Assembly (NCBI GenBank): GCA_029243445.1 | Contig: JAQWSA010000087.1 | Span: 1-5,968, forward strand | Length of the DNA: 5,968 nt | Direction: 5' to 3' | Origin: Alphaproteobacteria bacterium | GTDB taxonomy: Bacteria; Pseudomonadota; Alphaproteobacteria; UBA6615 | Shown here: positions 1-5,816 of the stretch, one piece after another | Numbering within the stretch: the first letter of the stretch is position 1 | How the letters are laid out: each line of letters starts with the position of its first letter | Translations under genes and position numbers: made by a program | The notes under the pieces: generated by a model | The model's input: only the letters and a program-made list of their open reading frames with translations | Database searches by the model: none | What the model was told of the DNA's origin: nothing

Positions 1-359
1 ATTCTTTCCATTTCCGTATTGCCCGTACTAGATAAGGTAAAAGGAATTTGAAATTTAGCAGCTGCCCGTGCCAGAGCTATCTCACCACGATACCATACAA
101 AACCGGCAGGTCCTGTAGGCCCTATTATCAGAGGTAAAGTCTGAGACTTTCCAAAAAGTTTAATAGATGGCTCGCGTCTAGAAACATCATTGAGTATTCG
201 TGGTAGGAGCTTGATACGTTCTAAGGAAGCTCTATTATCACGCATTGCAATCTCATCTTCGCTACCGCGGTCACAAAATTCAAATAGAGCTTTAGTTAGG
301 CGTCTACGAGCTAATTTACGAAGATCATCAATATTAAGAGCTTTATACGAAAAATCCAT
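1..359 (-). CDS. FMN-dependent alpha-hydroxy-acid dehydrogenase/oxidase, N-terminal part (partial)
   Basis: Reading the minus strand from the ATG at 359 gives 119 codons with no stop, so the gene continues past the left edge. The protein resembles the N-terminus of the LldD/MdlB/glycolate oxidase family, FMN-binding TIM-barrel enzymes that oxidise L-2-hydroxy acids such as lactate, mandelate or glycolate to 2-oxo acids. Visible landmarks are the opening NIDDLRKLARRRL (9-21), LFEFCDRGSEDE (25-36), the NR...ERI..LPRIL..V block (42-59), and the FMN-side segments GPTGPAG (80-86) and PFTLSSTGN (106-114). By recalled alignment, Phe28 sits where spinach glycolate oxidase has the substrate-contacting Tyr24. 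The catalytic His and Arg lie in the missing C-terminal part, so substrate and electron acceptor cannot be assigned. The ribosome binding site is weak (GGAAAG, about 11 nt upstream of the ATG). It is divergent from the TauD-like gene. The family is secure; the specific function is not. Confidence 0.88.
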   Translation of the reverse strand, partial: MDFSYKALNIDDLRKLARRRLTKALFEFCDRGSEDEIAMRDNRASLERIKLLPRILNDVSRREPSIKLFGKSQTLPLIIGPTGPAGFVWYRGEIALARAAAKFQIPFTLSSTGNTEMER

Positions 360-533
360 TAATTAACACTACTTTCCGAGGAATTCTGCAAGCCTAAAAA
401 AAGAATTATGTTTTTTATATTAGCAAAAGAAGATAAAAAAAACTAAAGAAAATATACCGACTATAATTTAGAATGCTGAATTGGTAGCCAGAGATAAAAA
501 TAGAATCTATATTTAACTCAGGAGATTACTTAA
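360..533. promoter_or_regulatory. Divergent AT-rich spacer with candidate -10 box (462-467)
   Basis: This 174-bp spacer separates two divergently transcribed genes, so it should carry promoters for both. On the plus strand a perfect TATAAT lies at 462-467, about 66 nt before the TauD-like ATG, but no good TTGACA-like -35 box sits at the expected 16-18 nt distance. Upstream of it are several A/T tracts (396-402, 411-416, 425-428, 435-442, 449-452), which could act as an UP element or bend the DNA. A good Shine-Dalgarno AGGAG lies at 520-524, nine bases before the ATG at 534. I could not identify a convincing promoter for the minus-strand gene, and no clear operator palindrome is visible. The sequence supports the SD; the promoter is inferred. 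Confidence 0.4.
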
Positions 534-1400
534 ATGCACATAAAACCTTTGACAGCACTTATTGGGGCAGAAATCTGCGGTTCCAATATAGAAAACATAT
601 CGGACTCTGAATTTTTACTTATAGATGAGGCTTTTACTAAATACCAAGTTATTTTCTTTCGTGATCAAGACGTGCTTTCTCCTGAAGCACATATATCATT
701 CGCAAAACGTTTTGGTGAACTGCACTATCACCCAGCAGCGCCGCGACCCAAAAAGCATCCAGAAATATTTGTTATACATGCTCATAAAGATTCTAAATTT
801 GCTGACGGCAATGGATGGCATAGTGATGTCTCATGTGACATACAACCTCCACTAGGCTCATGTCTTCAGTTACATGTAATGCCTCCGATAGGTGGTGACA
901 CCATATTTGCTAGTATGTACTCAGCGTTCGAGACACTATCTCCTAAGATGCAAAGTTTTTTATCAAATATGACAGCTACCCACGAATCAGAGCACTTATA
1001 CCGAGGTCGTTATGCTGAAAGGGGTATAGATGATGCAGGGAAAATATATCCTACCGCAGAACACCCTATAGTAAGGACTCATCCTAAATCCGGGCGTCAG
1101 GCATTATATGTTAACCCGAGTTTTACAACAAAAATAAATGAACTTTCCCTTGCCGAAAGCGGTGCGTTACTAAAATTTTTATACGCACATCAACAGCGTC
1201 CAGAATTTCAGATTAGGTTTTGTTGGTCTCAAAACGCGATTGCCTTATGGGATAATCGCTGTACACAACATTTTGCGCTTTGGGATTATTGGCCTAATGA
1301 GAGAAAAGGTAATAGAGTAACTATAAAAGGAGAACGACCGTTCTATAATCCTACTGTAGCAGTTGAATCAAATTTAAGACTATCAAAACGACATGATTAA
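534..1400 (+). CDS. TauD/TfdA-family Fe(II)/2-oxoglutarate-dependent dioxygenase
   Basis: The 288-residue protein matches the TauD family in length (E. coli TauD is 283 aa) and along its whole sequence. These non-haem iron enzymes couple decarboxylation of 2-oxoglutarate to hydroxylation of a substrate, often releasing sulfite from taurine or attacking aryloxy or other carboxylates. The iron triad is visible as WHSD (His96, Asp98) and TQHFA (His246). The GGDT at 120-123, R257 and R261 (NRVTI) correspond to the 2-oxoglutarate/substrate anchors T126, R266 and R270 of TauD by recalled alignment. Of the taurine pocket, His66 (TauD H70) and Val99 (V102) are kept, but Ala69 replaces Tyr73 and Tyr157 replaces Phe159, so taurine should not be assumed. 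The start follows a good AGGAG SD at 520-524. No signal peptide is seen, so it is probably cytoplasmic. It is transcribed alone, with no tauABC transport genes in view, and converges on tadA with a 15-bp gap. The family is certain; the substrate is unknown. Confidence 0.93.
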   Translation: MHIKPLTALIGAEICGSNIENISDSEFLLIDEAFTKYQVIFFRDQDVLSPEAHISFAKRFGELHYHPAAPRPKKHPEIFVIHAHKDSKFADGNGWHSDVSCDIQPPLGSCLQLHVMPPIGGDTIFASMYSAFETLSPKMQSFLSNMTATHESEHLYRGRYAERGIDDAGKIYPTAEHPIVRTHPKSGRQALYVNPSFTTKINELSLAESGALLKFLYAHQQRPEFQIRFCWSQNAIALWDNRCTQHFALWDYWPNERKGNRVTIKGERPFYNPTVAVESNLRLSKRHD

Positions 1401-1415
1401 TATATATGTTAAGGT

Positions 1416-1871
1416 TTATTTTCTTCGAATAGCAAAAAATTCTTTCAATAAATTAGCACATTTTACCTCCTCAATTCCTCCTATCACTTCTGGAACGTGA
1501 TGACAGGTAGGTTGATTAAATATTCTCGCGCCATTCTCAACTCCTCCTCCCTTATAATCGTAAGCACCAAAATACACTCTTCTAATTCTTGAAAAAGAAA
1601 TTGCCTGCGCGCACATTGCACATGGTTCCAGAGTTACATAAATATCACAGCAAGAAAGGCGAGGAGTACCAAGTTTCAGAGCCGCTTCCCTTAACACTAT
1701 AATTTCTGCATGGCCAGTAGGGTCGGTATCAACTTCAACCATATTTCCTGAACGCGCTAATATTTTTTTTTCATCAGCTAGTACTATAACAGCTCCTACA
1801 GGTATTTCACCCCGTTTACTCGCCGCCTCTGCCTCTGCTATGGCAATATTCATATATGGATTGTTTTTCAT
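1416..1871 (-). CDS. tadA: tRNA adenosine(34) deaminase TadA
   Basis: TadA deaminates adenosine 34 of tRNA-Arg(ACG) to inosine in the cytoplasm, letting one tRNA read CGU, CGC and CGA; it is usually essential. The 151-residue protein has the zinc-dependent cytidine/deoxycytidylate deaminase fold. It shows GEIPVGAVIV (21-30), the HAE motif with zinc ligand His54 and proton-shuttle Glu56, and PCAMC (83-87) with zinc ligands Cys84 and Cys87. The SGN at 41-43 corresponds to the AGN tRNA-contact segment. The stretch GGGVENGARIF...CHHVPEV (108-129) is characteristic of bacterial TadA, which argues against guanine or cytosine deaminases. It is slightly shorter than E. coli TadA (167 aa) but complete. 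The start at 1871 gives the normal N-terminus; no strong SD precedes it. It faces the TauD-like gene tail to tail and is divergent from the C26-rluB-rsmD cluster. An A9 run (1763-1771) lies in codons 34-37. Confidence 0.95.
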   Translation of the reverse strand: MKNNPYMNIAIAEAEAASKRGEIPVGAVIVLADEKKILARSGNMVEVDTDPTGHAEIIVLREAALKLGTPRLSCCDIYVTLEPCAMCAQAISFSRIRRVYFGAYDYKGGGVENGARIFNQPTCHHVPEVIGGIEEVKCANLLKEFFAIRRK

Positions 1872-1935
1872 TATCCAAATCTGACGTGCTTATCTTAAAA
1901 TTGCAACGCTATCAATTTCGAGTTAGAAGTTTAAA
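1872..1935. promoter_or_regulatory. Short divergent promoter region between tadA and the C26 hydrolase gene
   Basis: Only 64 bp separate the two divergent start codons, so both promoters must lie here or extend into the genes. For the plus-strand cluster one weak match is TTGCAA at 1901-1906 with TAGAAG at 1924-1929 (17-nt spacer), which would place transcription start almost on the ATG at 1936. The AGAAG at 1925-1929, six bases before the ATG, could instead be a weak SD; the two readings compete. A TAAAAT at 1896-1901 is another possible -10 box but lacks a -35. For tadA no clear match is visible. The placement is inferred mainly from gene orientation. Confidence 0.3.
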
Positions 1936-2679
1936 ATGGAAAAAATACATAACCGTCCTCTTATAGGCATTACACTTGATTCAGAAGATCCGGGTGGATA
2001 TTCAAATATGCCATGGTACGCATTGCGCAAAAACTATAGTCAATCAATCACTCAAGCTGGAGGCCTTGCCATAGCATTACCACATGAGCCTGAAAATGCT
2101 GATTTATATCTTGATAAAATAGATGGCTTAGTTATTACGGGAGGAGCATTTGATGTTGATCCGATAGTTTTCGGATCAAGCCAACGTCATCATTCAATTA
2201 CAACAAAAGACGAACGAACTAAATTTGAATTAGCTATTACCCGTGGAGCAATTCTTCGGGATATTCCTATATTGGGTATTTGCGGTGGACAGCAATTATT
2301 ACACGTTGTTCTAGGTGGAACTTTGATTCAACATATACCTGATGAAGTCGATAGCTCTATCTCACATGAACAACACAACCCACGTGACGAACCAGGGCAT
2401 ACAGTCAAAATAACAAAGGACACCCTATTACATAGAATAGTAAAAAAAGAGGAACTTGAAGTTAATAGCTCCCATCATCAGGCTGCTAAAGATATACCTC
2501 TAGGAGTTACTGTTAATGCAATTTCCCCAGATGGAATTATTGAAGGTATAGAAGCAAAAGGACAAAAATTCTGTGTGGGTGTCCAATGGCATCCAGAATA
2601 TTCAGTGTCTGAAGGTGATAGTGCAATATTCAAAGCCTTCGTTGCCAGCGCATCAACTAATGTGACCAATTATGACTGA
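1936..2679 (+). CDS. Peptidase C26 family hydrolase (gamma-glutamyl-GABA hydrolase/PuuD-like, class I glutamine amidotransferase fold)
   Basis: The 247-residue protein has the single-domain class I amidotransferase fold used by gamma-glutamyl hydrolases; E. coli PuuD, which cleaves gamma-glutamyl-GABA in putrescine breakdown, is about the same size (254 aa). The nucleophile elbow is GICGGQQ with Cys116, and the remaining triad is WHPE with His219 and Glu221. Other family landmarks are PLIGIT (8-13), the DGLVITGG..DVDP segment (63-76), GGTLIQHIPDE (127-137) and VNSSHHQA (176-183). No synthetase or ammonia-accepting domain is fused, which favours a hydrolase over an amidotransferase. None of the other puu genes is in view, so the actual gamma-glutamyl substrate is unknown and PuuD is only a likeness. 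The ATG at 1936 has a weak AGAAG upstream. Its last 8 bp overlap the start of the pseudouridine synthase gene, so the two are probably co-transcribed and translationally coupled. Confidence 0.9.
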   Translation: MEKIHNRPLIGITLDSEDPGGYSNMPWYALRKNYSQSITQAGGLAIALPHEPENADLYLDKIDGLVITGGAFDVDPIVFGSSQRHHSITTKDERTKFELAITRGAILRDIPILGICGGQQLLHVVLGGTLIQHIPDEVDSSISHEQHNPRDEPGHTVKITKDTLLHRIVKKEELEVNSSHHQAAKDIPLGVTVNAISPDGIIEGIEAKGQKFCVGVQWHPEYSVSEGDSAIFKAFVASASTNVTNYD

Positions 2680-3430
2680 AAATAATAAAGATGAACGTGT
2701 GGCTAAAATAATAGCACGAGCAGGTCTATGCTCTCGACGTGAAGCAGAAAGACTTATTTTGAGAGGATTAGTGCAAGTAGACGGAGAACTTATTTCTAGT
2801 CCTGCACTAAATATAAGCACCAAAGCTAAAATTGTCATTGACGGAAGCCCCCTCCCAGACCCTCAACCCACTAGAATGTGGCGCTATCATAAACCAACTG
2901 GACGCTTAACAACCCGTCGAGATCCGGAAGGTAGGCCAACTATTTATGACGGTTTACCATTAGAACTAGGCCAAGCGATTACTATTGGCCGGTTAGATAT
3001 GAATTCAGAAGGTCTTCTTTTATTAACAAATGATGGAGCCCTAGCACGTAGACTAGAGTTACCTAAAACTGGATGGCTCAGAAAATATCGAGTAAGGTTA
3101 CACGGAATAATAAACCCTAAAGAACTTGATCAACTTGCTAAAGGTATCACCATTGATGGTATACATTATGGTCCTGTTACTGCTACTTTAGAACGTCAAG
3201 TCAATGCGAACGCCTGGGTTAATATCGCTTTACGTGAAGGTAAAAATCGTGAAATACGACGTTTAATGGAACATCTAGGATATTCTGTTAATAGATTGAT
3301 ACGAATATCTTTCGGTCCCTTCCAATTAGGAAAACTTACGCGTGGTAACGTCGAGGAAGTTCCTTCACGTGTACTATCATCAAATTTACCAAGTGATATA
3401 AAGGCTAATGCTGCGCATAACCGGAGGTAA
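2672..3430 (+). CDS. rluB: RsuA/RluB-type rRNA pseudouridine synthase
   Basis: This 252-residue enzyme isomerises a uridine in rRNA to pseudouridine. It has an N-terminal S4 RNA-binding domain (about 8-57: RVAKIIARAGLCSRREAERLI then GLVQVDG) followed by the RsuA/RluB/E/F catalytic domain. The catalytic Asp109 lies in GRLDMNSEGLLLLTNDG (107-122), the family version with SEGL. The C-terminal signature EGKNREIRRLMEHLG (189-203) and RLIRISFGPF (208-217) are intact. By S4 domain and alphaproteobacterial context it is most like RluB, which modifies 23S U2605 in E. coli; RsuA, RluE or RluF specificity cannot be excluded from sequence alone. It lacks the long C-terminal basic extension of E. coli RluB. 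The ATG at 2672 overlaps the upstream hydrolase gene by 8 bp and has no obvious SD, so initiation probably depends on coupling. The 3' end overlaps rsmD by 23 bp. Confidence 0.9.
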   Translation: MTENNKDERVAKIIARAGLCSRREAERLILRGLVQVDGELISSPALNISTKAKIVIDGSPLPDPQPTRMWRYHKPTGRLTTRRDPEGRPTIYDGLPLELGQAITIGRLDMNSEGLLLLTNDGALARRLELPKTGWLRKYRVRLHGIINPKELDQLAKGITIDGIHYGPVTATLERQVNANAWVNIALREGKNREIRRLMEHLGYSVNRLIRISFGPFQLGKLTRGNVEEVPSRVLSSNLPSDIKANAAHNRR

Positions 3431-3962
3431 GTATAAGGGACGGCTATTAGACGCTCCTTATGGTAAATCTACCCGTCCTACAACAAACCGGGTTAGAGAG
3501 GCATTATTTAGTATTATTGATTCTAAGTATAATATTGCTGGTACTAGGGTTCTTGACGCTTGTGCAGGTTCTGGGGCATTAGGTCTTGAAGCAATTTCGC
3601 GTGGCGCCCATCATTCAACTTTTTTTGATGTAAACAAATACGCGCTAGAGATTATTAAAAAAAATATAACCAATCTCAAAGAAGAAGAATCAACTGATAT
3701 CTATCAAGTAGATGTAACTAATCCACCAAAACCCAAAAATGATATTCCTTGTTCCTATGTTTTTCTGGATGCCCCGTATCAATCAAAAATTCCAATACTC
3801 GGGCTTAATGCAATATCTAAATCAGGCTGGTTGCATAAATCTAGTATAGTTATAATAGAAACTGAAAAAGATGCTAAGTTTGTTTGGCCAAATATTTTTA
3901 AAGAAATAGAACTCAGAATCTACAGCTCAACAAAACTGCATTTTGTTGAGTACATTGGATAA
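3408..3962 (+). CDS. rsmD: 16S rRNA (guanine(966)-N2)-methyltransferase RsmD
   Basis: RsmD uses S-adenosylmethionine to methylate N2 of G966 in 16S rRNA during 30S assembly. The 184 residues match the family's usual length. The N-terminus MLRITGGKYKGR is the typical RsmD opening, followed by TRPTTNRVREALFSII (22-37), the SAM-binding motif I VLDACAGSGALGLEA (48-62), an acidic motif II at FFDVN (72-76), and the catalytic motif IV region FLDAPY (119-124). The usual motif is DPPY or DPPF; here Ala122 replaces the first proline. The start is fixed by homology: the ATG at 3408 lies inside rluB (23-bp overlap), with AAAGG at 3400-3404 only three bases upstream, so coupled translation is likely. The last codons contain a perfect inverted repeat (3926-3950). 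The gene converges on mutL with a 31-bp gap. Confidence 0.92.
   Translation: MLRITGGKYKGRLLDAPYGKSTRPTTNRVREALFSIIDSKYNIAGTRVLDACAGSGALGLEAISRGAHHSTFFDVNKYALEIIKKNITNLKEEESTDIYQVDVTNPPKPKNDIPCSYVFLDAPYQSKIPILGLNAISKSGWLHKSSIVIIETEKDAKFVWPNIFKEIELRIYSSTKLHFVEYIG
3926..3950. repeat. Perfect 10-bp inverted repeat (hairpin) in the 3' end of rsmD
   Basis: The left arm CTCAACAAAA (3926-3935) and right arm TTTTGTTGAG (3941-3950) are exact reverse complements around a 5-nt loop CTGCA. G3925 and T3951 could add a G-U pair on the plus-strand RNA. It lies inside the last codons of rsmD, ten bases before its stop codon, and 44 bp beyond the mutL stop on the other strand. Being symmetric, it can form in transcripts from either direction. 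No U-tract follows directly on either strand, so it is not a canonical intrinsic terminator. It might pause or end transcription between the convergent genes or protect mRNA 3' ends; that is inference. Confidence 0.6.
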
Positions 3963-3993
3963 ATAAATTGCAAATTATTTTTAAATTTTGTAC
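3963..3993. other. Convergent AT-rich gap between rsmD and mutL
   Basis: Thirty-one bases separate the stop codons of two converging genes. The stretch is almost all A and T, with a weak imperfect stem around 3968-3991 (TGCAAA facing TTTGTA with one wobble pair). No GC-rich stem with a T-run is present on either strand, so no classical terminator can be called here; the only strong hairpin nearby is the one inside rsmD. Confidence 0.45.
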
Positions 3994-5814
3994 CTAACGT
4001 CTACCAAAAAGTTTCTCAATATCGCCTAGTTTAAGTTTAACATAAGTGGGTCTACCATGGTTACATTGTCCAGAATGGGGAGTTACTTCCATCTCACGCA
4101 ATAGTGCGTTCATTTCTTCATTATTTAGTTGCCGTCCAGCCCTTACACTGCCATGACAAGCCATAGTACTACAGACTTCTTCTAATCGTTCACGTAACGC
4201 TAAATTACTATCCATCTCCGCTAAATCATCTGCAAGATCATTAATTAATGCTCTGACATCTATTTGCCCTAGTAATGCTGGCACTTCTCTAACCACAACG
4301 GCCCCATTACCAAACTTTTCTATAACAAGTCCTAGTTCAGCGAATTCTTCCGCGCGCTCTATTAGCCGGATAGCAATTACATCAGATACCTCTATTACTT
4401 CGGGTATTAATAAGCCCTGACTCAATACACCACCTACCTCAAGTGCCTTTTTCATCCTTTCATAGACCAAACGCTCATGAGCTGCATGCTGGTCTACTAT
4501 AACAATTCCGTCTTCACTCTGGGAAACTATGTAAGTTTCATGGACCTGGGCCCTGGCCGCTCCCAATGGATGGTCAACGGAAGATATTTCTTCCTTATCA
4601 GAATTAAAAGTAGAAGTTTTAGCATTAGGTGTAACATCTAAACCTGGTATATTATCAGATAAAGGTGCGTAGAAACCTGTCATACTCTCCGATTGTTCTT
4701 TGAACGTCTTTATTTTTTGAAAAGATCCCTGTTTACGATCATAAACATTAATTCTATCGGCTGGTTGCATTGCGCCAAGAGCAGCATCAGAAACAGTAGT
4801 AGAGGCCCGATGTCCAGCTTGAGCAAGCGCATGCTTTAAAGAACCTACAATTAGACCACGTATAACACCAGAATCACGAAATCTAACCTCTGTTTTAGCT
4901 GGGTGCACATTTATATCTACCATATCAGAATTAATAGTCACAAATAAGGCCACCAAAGGATGGCGTTGTCGTGCTAGAAAATCCTGATACGCAGCACGAA
5001 CAGCTCCATTTAGCAGCTTATCACGAACGGGCCTGCGGTTAACAAATAGATATTGATGACGGCTTGTATTACGGTTTAATGTCGGTAAACCTACATACCC
5101 AAAGAGTTTAACACCCTCCCGCTCAGCTTTAATATTAAGTGCGTTTTCAGAAAATTCTCGGCCCATTACATGACTAAGTCGACGAAGAAGAGCTGATTCG
5201 TCTCCAATAAGATCACTTTCAGATTTACAGGAAAAACGAACCCTATCACCATCTCTAACCGTGAAGGCAACATCTGGGTTAGACATGGCTAAACGCTGCA
5301 CAGCATCTAACGCGTGTTCTAACTCAGTTCGTTCAGTTTTTAAAAATTTAAGTCTGGCTGGAGTAGCAAAGAAAAGATCACAAACTTCAACTTGTGTTCC
5401 GTTGGGATGCGACGCCGGTTCCGGAGCATTCTTTTTACCACCCTCTATAAATAACTGCCATGCTTCTTCATTATGGGGTCTTGAGGTTATCGTTAGCCTA
5501 CTTACCGCGCCAATAGATGGCAGAGCTTCGCCACGAAAGCCCATAGTTTCAACAAGAGTTAAATCATCTTTTGGTAATTTAGAAGTAGCATGACGTTCAA
5601 CAGCAAGGGAAATTTCACTAGCATTCATGCCGGTTCCATTATCAGTCACTAATATTTGAGTACGTCCGCCATCTCTAAGCAAAACATCTATTTGAGTTGC
5701 ACTGGCATCTAATGAATTTTCAACTAACTCTTTAACTACTGCAGCTGGTCTTTCTATTACCTCACCAGCTGCTATACGGTTTATAATATTGTCGGGGAGC
5801 ATACGAATAGTCAT
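3994..5814 (-). CDS. mutL: DNA mismatch repair protein MutL (endonuclease-type)
   Basis: MutL links mismatch recognition by MutS to strand incision and removal. The 606-residue protein has an N-terminal GHKL ATPase domain (about 1-330): KELVENSLDA with catalytic Glu29 and Mg-ligand Asn33, DNGTGM (58-63), RHATSK (74-79) and GFRGEAL (92-98). VNRRPV (258-263) and DINVHPAKTEVRF (300-312) complete the ATPase region. A low-conservation linker (about 335-420) follows, then the C-terminal dimerisation and endonuclease domain. There DQHAAHERLVYE (441-452) exactly fits the metal-binding nuclease motif DQHA(X)2E(X)4E; ACHGSVRA (552-559), CNHGRPT (584-590) and the terminal FGRR complete the nuclease set. 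The protein is therefore expected to nick DNA itself, as in bacteria without MutH. The ATG at 5814 gives the standard N-terminus MTIRMLPDNIINRIAAGEV. It begins 2 bp after the pgi stop with no clear SD, indicating a shared transcript and probable coupled translation. Confidence 0.97.
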   Translation of the reverse strand: MTIRMLPDNIINRIAAGEVIERPAAVVKELVENSLDASATQIDVLLRDGGRTQILVTDNGTGMNASEISLAVERHATSKLPKDDLTLVETMGFRGEALPSIGAVSRLTITSRPHNEEAWQLFIEGGKKNAPEPASHPNGTQVEVCDLFFATPARLKFLKTERTELEHALDAVQRLAMSNPDVAFTVRDGDRVRFSCKSESDLIGDESALLRRLSHVMGREFSENALNIKAEREGVKLFGYVGLPTLNRNTSRHQYLFVNRRPVRDKLLNGAVRAAYQDFLARQRHPLVALFVTINSDMVDINVHPAKTEVRFRDSGVIRGLIVGSLKHALAQAGHRASTTVSDAALGAMQPADRINVYDRKQGSFQKIKTFKEQSESMTGFYAPLSDNIPGLDVTPNAKTSTFNSDKEEISSVDHPLGAARAQVHETYIVSQSEDGIVIVDQHAAHERLVYERMKKALEVGGVLSQGLLIPEVIEVSDVIAIRLIERAEEFAELGLVIEKFGNGAVVVREVPALLGQIDVRALINDLADDLAEMDSNLALRERLEEVCSTMACHGSVRAGRQLNNEEMNALLREMEVTPHSGQCNHGRPTYVKLKLGDIEKLFGRR

Positions 5815-5816
5815 AT

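Noticed and set aside
625..855. Plus-strand open frame of 76 codons inside the TauD-like gene
   Set aside because: It lies wholly within a well-supported gene in another frame, has no recognisable domain and no ribosome binding site; it is a shadow frame.
534..1400. Assigning the dioxygenase as tauD (taurine dioxygenase)
   Set aside because: The family motifs fit but two taurine-pocket positions differ and no taurine transport genes are nearby, so the specific symbol is not supported.
1397..1412. TTAATATATATGTTAA, a near-palindrome over the TauD-like stop codon, considered as a terminator or operator
   Set aside because: It is nearly all A and T, has no loop and no following T-run, and such stretches are expected by chance in AT-rich DNA.
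1936..2679. Assigning the C26 hydrolase as puuD
   Set aside because: The fold and catalytic residues fit, but no other putrescine-utilisation genes are present and the neighbours are rRNA modification genes.
2478..2838. Two minus-strand open frames opposite the C26-rluB junction
   Set aside because: Both are antisense to conserved genes with intact motifs, and neither resembles a known protein.
3968..3991. Weak stem between rsmD and mutL as an intrinsic terminator
   Set aside because: Only about six pairs with a wobble and a mismatch, AT-rich, without a U-tract; too weak to call.
5261..5593. Plus-strand open frame of 110 codons opposite mutL
   Set aside because: It is antisense to the conserved MutL ATPase domain; its composition is what the complementary strand would give and no family is recognisable.
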